Positions 6,064-7,837 of a stretch of DNA of 7,837 bases are shown piece by piece. The notes below the pieces were generated by a model. That model made no database searches. It was not told where the DNA came from and saw nothing but the letters and a program-made list of their open reading frames with translations. Where the stretch lies: the NCBI GenBank assembly GCA_903921135.1, contig CAIXOY010000658.1, forward strand, positions 1 to 7,837, in the 5' to 3' direction. The stretch is from an uncultured Gammaproteobacteria bacterium (GTDB lineage Bacteria > Pseudomonadota > Gammaproteobacteria > Pseudomonadales > UBA5518). The position numbers and the translations under genes were made by a program. Position 1 is the stretch's first letter. Each line of letters begins with the position of its first letter.

Positions 6064-7511
6064 GACGCCGCCGTGCGCCCCATCCATGCGCCGTAGAACT
6101 CCCGGAACTCCATCCCCGGCCATGCTGGTTTCGATGGCCACCGCAGCAGCACGCGGTCTTTCGGCGTCATCCGGTCGAACCAGGGTTTGTAGTCCCGCAC
6201 GAGGCCGGTGGTCTGTATGGCACGCAGGACTTTCAGGTCTTCCGGGGGCATCAGACCCGGTTCCATGCCGGTCGCGAAACGGAAGCGCAGATCAGGTATG
6301 CGGTGGAAGATCGTGTAGAAGGTACGCATGTCCGTCGAGTAGAGCACACCGCCTGCCTCGGGCAATTCCGGTGCGAAGTCTTCCACCGGCGCGAAGAGCA
6401 GCGGATCGCGCAAGGAATTGGTGTAGCGCCCCCCGACGTCCGCCGTCTGACCCAGATACAACGCCGCTGCCGCCACGCCAAACACCAGCGCCGTGTCGGT
6501 CCAGCGCCTGAAGCCCGCCAGCGTGATACCGAGGCCCTCGCCGAACTGGCGCGCGAACCACACGGCCATCGCGGGCAAACCCCACTCGACCCAGAATCTC
6601 CCCACGAACAGCCCCATCACCCAGGCAATCACCAGGAGCGCCAAATCGACCTTGAAAAACTGCTCCCGCAGGTCGGCACCGCCCGTCTTCCGGGCAAGCA
6701 GCGTGGCGCCCACCACGAGCAGGCCGAGCACCGGGCCGCCGGTAGGCTGGAATTCCGAAACCAGATTCGGGCCCAGCGTACCGTCCTGCAGCAGGGCGCG
6801 ACGCAGGATATCGACGGGAAGTTGAACGGTGTTGTACCCACCGTTCAGAGCGGCCGCCGCCGCTACGGCCAGCATCCATGCCGTCAAGAAAGACATCAGC
6901 GACCGCCACTTCCGGCATACCACGAGCGGCGGCACGAGCATCGCCCACAGGTACCACGAGGTCGGGTGCATGGAGATGGCGATCGCCAGCATCAGGAAGC
7001 TCACACCGAACTCCGTGTACACGCGCAGCGGCTGGCGGCGCGTCCACAGGAAAAGCAGCACACTCACCGCGCTCATGCTGAAGAACAGCGGCCGCCCGAG
7101 GTAGAGCTTCCCCAGAAGCATCGGTTCCAGCGCCGACATCAGCGCACACGCGAGGAACCACGCCGGCGGGTTTCCGGAGGCCACCGCACCGGAAAATGCG
7201 AAAACCCAGAACGCGAGCACAACCGCGCAGGACACCAGCCTGCCCTGCTCCCATCCGGTTGCCTCGTGAACCGCACGAAGGGTGGCGTGCCAGCCGGCGT
7301 GCGGATCCATCCCTGCGGGAAAGGCCGGGTCGAGCAGGAGGATATCGCCCCACGTGCGATCCACCATGGCGAAAGCCGCGTGACGGAGTGCATCGTCCGG
7401 AGGCATGTAGCCATAGGCGATGATGCGCAACGGAATGAGCAGGAACACTGCCAGCACGAGAAGAAACAGCGCAGAGCGCGTGACGCGCTCAGCCTCATTC
7501 TGCGGGCCCAA
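6060..7511 (-). CDS. Polytopic membrane protein, possibly GT-C-like glycosyltransferase
   Basis: About 483 residues with a first membrane segment right at the start (SALFLLVLAVFLLIPLRIIA), then further hydrophobic segments across roughly the first three quarters and a soluble C-terminal tail of about 120 residues. Straight after helix 1 comes YGYMPPDDALRHA, then MDPHAGWH in the same loop. An acidic pair in the first outer loop is the arrangement seen in GT-C glycosyltransferases that use polyprenyl-phosphate sugars. That, and the coupled methyltransferase gene, is why I raise the GT-C idea; it is inference and I do not recognise the family firmly. Start: TTG at 7511 has a strong GGGGAGAG five bases upstream and gives a short lead before helix 1. 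In-frame GTGs at 7556 and 7565 add 15-18 residues, lack a ribosome site and have weaker third-position G/C bias. It is the first gene of the minus-strand cluster. Confidence 0.75.
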   Translation of the reverse strand: MGPQNEAERVTRSALFLLVLAVFLLIPLRIIAYGYMPPDDALRHAAFAMVDRTWGDILLLDPAFPAGMDPHAGWHATLRAVHEATGWEQGRLVSCAVVLAFWVFAFSGAVASGNPPAWFLACALMSALEPMLLGKLYLGRPLFFSMSAVSVLLFLWTRRQPLRVYTEFGVSFLMLAIAISMHPTSWYLWAMLVPPLVVCRKWRSLMSFLTAWMLAVAAAAALNGGYNTVQLPVDILRRALLQDGTLGPNLVSEFQPTGGPVLGLLVVGATLLARKTGGADLREQFFKVDLALLVIAWVMGLFVGRFWVEWGLPAMAVWFARQFGEGLGITLAGFRRWTDTALVFGVAAAALYLGQTADVGGRYTNSLRDPLLFAPVEDFAPELPEAGGVLYSTDMRTFYTIFHRIPDLRFRFATGMEPGLMPPEDLKVLRAIQTTGLVRDYKPWFDRMTPKDRVLLRWPSKPAWPGMEFREFYGAWMGRTAAS

Positions 7512-7516
7512 TGCGG

Positions 7517-7524
7517 CTCTCCCC
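7517..7524 (-). promoter_or_regulatory. Ribosome binding site favouring a TTG start
   Basis: GGGGAGAG on the minus strand lies five bases before TTG at 7511. It is the best Shine-Dalgarno match near the beginning of the membrane-protein gene and the reason for choosing TTG over the GTGs at 7556 and 7565. Confidence 0.5.
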
Positions 7525-7696
7525 GATCCCCCGGACTGTGGACCGGAGAATAACACCGAAGCCACACGTCATCCGTTGGCACCGACGAGCCGTCACCGCC
7601 CTGACACATTCCGGCAAGACAGGCAGATCAAGCTCGTTGCGGCAGTGTCCGTGGAGGGAGCCCGGACCAGCGGCTGAACCAACGCGCAGTAATCCC
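7525..7696. other. Divergent intergenic region
   Basis: This stretch separates the minus-strand cluster from the rightward edge gene and must hold the cluster's promoter if the cluster begins here. I see no convincing -35/-10 pair on either strand. A poor candidate on the minus strand is TTGATC, 17 bases, TGTGTC (about 7608-7636). No strong hairpin or operator-like repeat was seen. Confidence 0.3.
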
Positions 7697-7837
7697 ATGA
7701 GCATCCTCAGCAGGTTTTTCGGCAGGAGCACAGTCGAGCTCCGCCAACTCGTGGGCAAGCTCGACCCTGTCGGCAAGTACTACCTCCTCTCGCAGCTGAA
7801 CGGCCGCCGCCCCGTCCAGAAATGGACCTCGCCCATG
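7697..7837 (+). CDS. Unrecognised gene, 5' part only (right copy of the terminal repeat)
   Basis: The same 47 codons as the gene start at 141-1, here on the plus strand from ATG at 7697 and running off the right edge. The upstream sequence is wholly different from that of the left copy, and no Shine-Dalgarno lies close to the ATG (a GGAGGG sits nearly 40 bases upstream, too far). The strand is divergent from the minus-strand cluster. Family and function unknown. Confidence 0.55.
   Translation, partial: MSILSRFFGRSTVELRQLVGKLDPVGKYYLLSQLNGRRPVQKWTSPM
7697..7837. repeat. Terminal inverted repeat, right arm (141 bp, perfect)
   Basis: Exact reverse complement of 1-141. Its inner edge is the A of the ATG start codon and its outer edge is the window end. 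Confidence 0.95.

Noticed and set aside
6303..7553. Open frame of 416 codons on the plus strand
   Set aside because: It is antisense to the polytopic membrane protein, and its R, H, Q, E-rich composition is typical of an antisense shadow of hydrophobic coding DNA.
1..7837. Circular element or linear replicon with terminal inverted repeats
   Set aside because: The ends are inverted, not direct, so they do not close a circle. The gene content is ordinary chromosomal metabolism with no replication, terminal protein or capsid gene, so ITRs of a linear plasmid or phage are not supported.

Overview
The window is high-GC bacterial DNA with a strong G/C preference at third codon positions. The gene types (SulP transporter with STAS domain, quinoprotein dehydrogenase lipoprotein, betaine/carnitine-type Rieske oxygenase) suggest a Gram-negative, probably proteobacterial, chromosome. 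This taxonomic guess comes from gene content only. I see no tRNA, rRNA, CRISPR array, recognisable transposase, phage gene or known defence gene.

Layout, left to right. Positions 1-141 hold, on the minus strand, the first 47 codons of an unrecognised gene running off the edge. Positions 142-349 are coding-like on the plus strand but belong to no recognisable complete gene. A SulP-family anion transporter reads rightward (390-2141). It converges, with a 24-nt gap, on a four-gene minus-strand cluster that reads, in transcription order: a polytopic membrane protein (7511-6060), a class I SAM-dependent methyltransferase (6063-5374, 4-nt ATGA overlap with the gene before), a PQQ-dependent dehydrogenase with a lipoprotein signal (5329-3362, 44-nt gap) and a Rieske oxygenase alpha subunit (3341-2166, 20-nt gap). 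The short spacings suggest one operon. Positions 7697-7837 again hold the first 47 codons of the edge gene, now on the plus strand and running off the right end.

How the genes may work together. The dehydrogenase (periplasmic oxidation of an alcohol or polyol type of substrate) and the Rieske oxygenase (cytosolic oxygenation or N-/O-demethylation) look like two redox steps, possibly on one substrate. The membrane protein and methyltransferase form a tight pair that could act on a lipid-linked or glycan substrate. No substrate can be assigned from the sequence.

The most striking structural fact is that the two ends are a perfect 141-bp inverted repeat whose inner edge is exactly the ATG of the edge gene, with unrelated sequence inside each copy. 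This is either a true inverted duplication of a gene start or, quite possibly, an assembly-graph effect: 141 is a common maximum k-mer length in metagenome assembly. I found no convincing new biological system; the dehydrogenase/oxygenase operon and the duplicated gene start are the items most worth following up.
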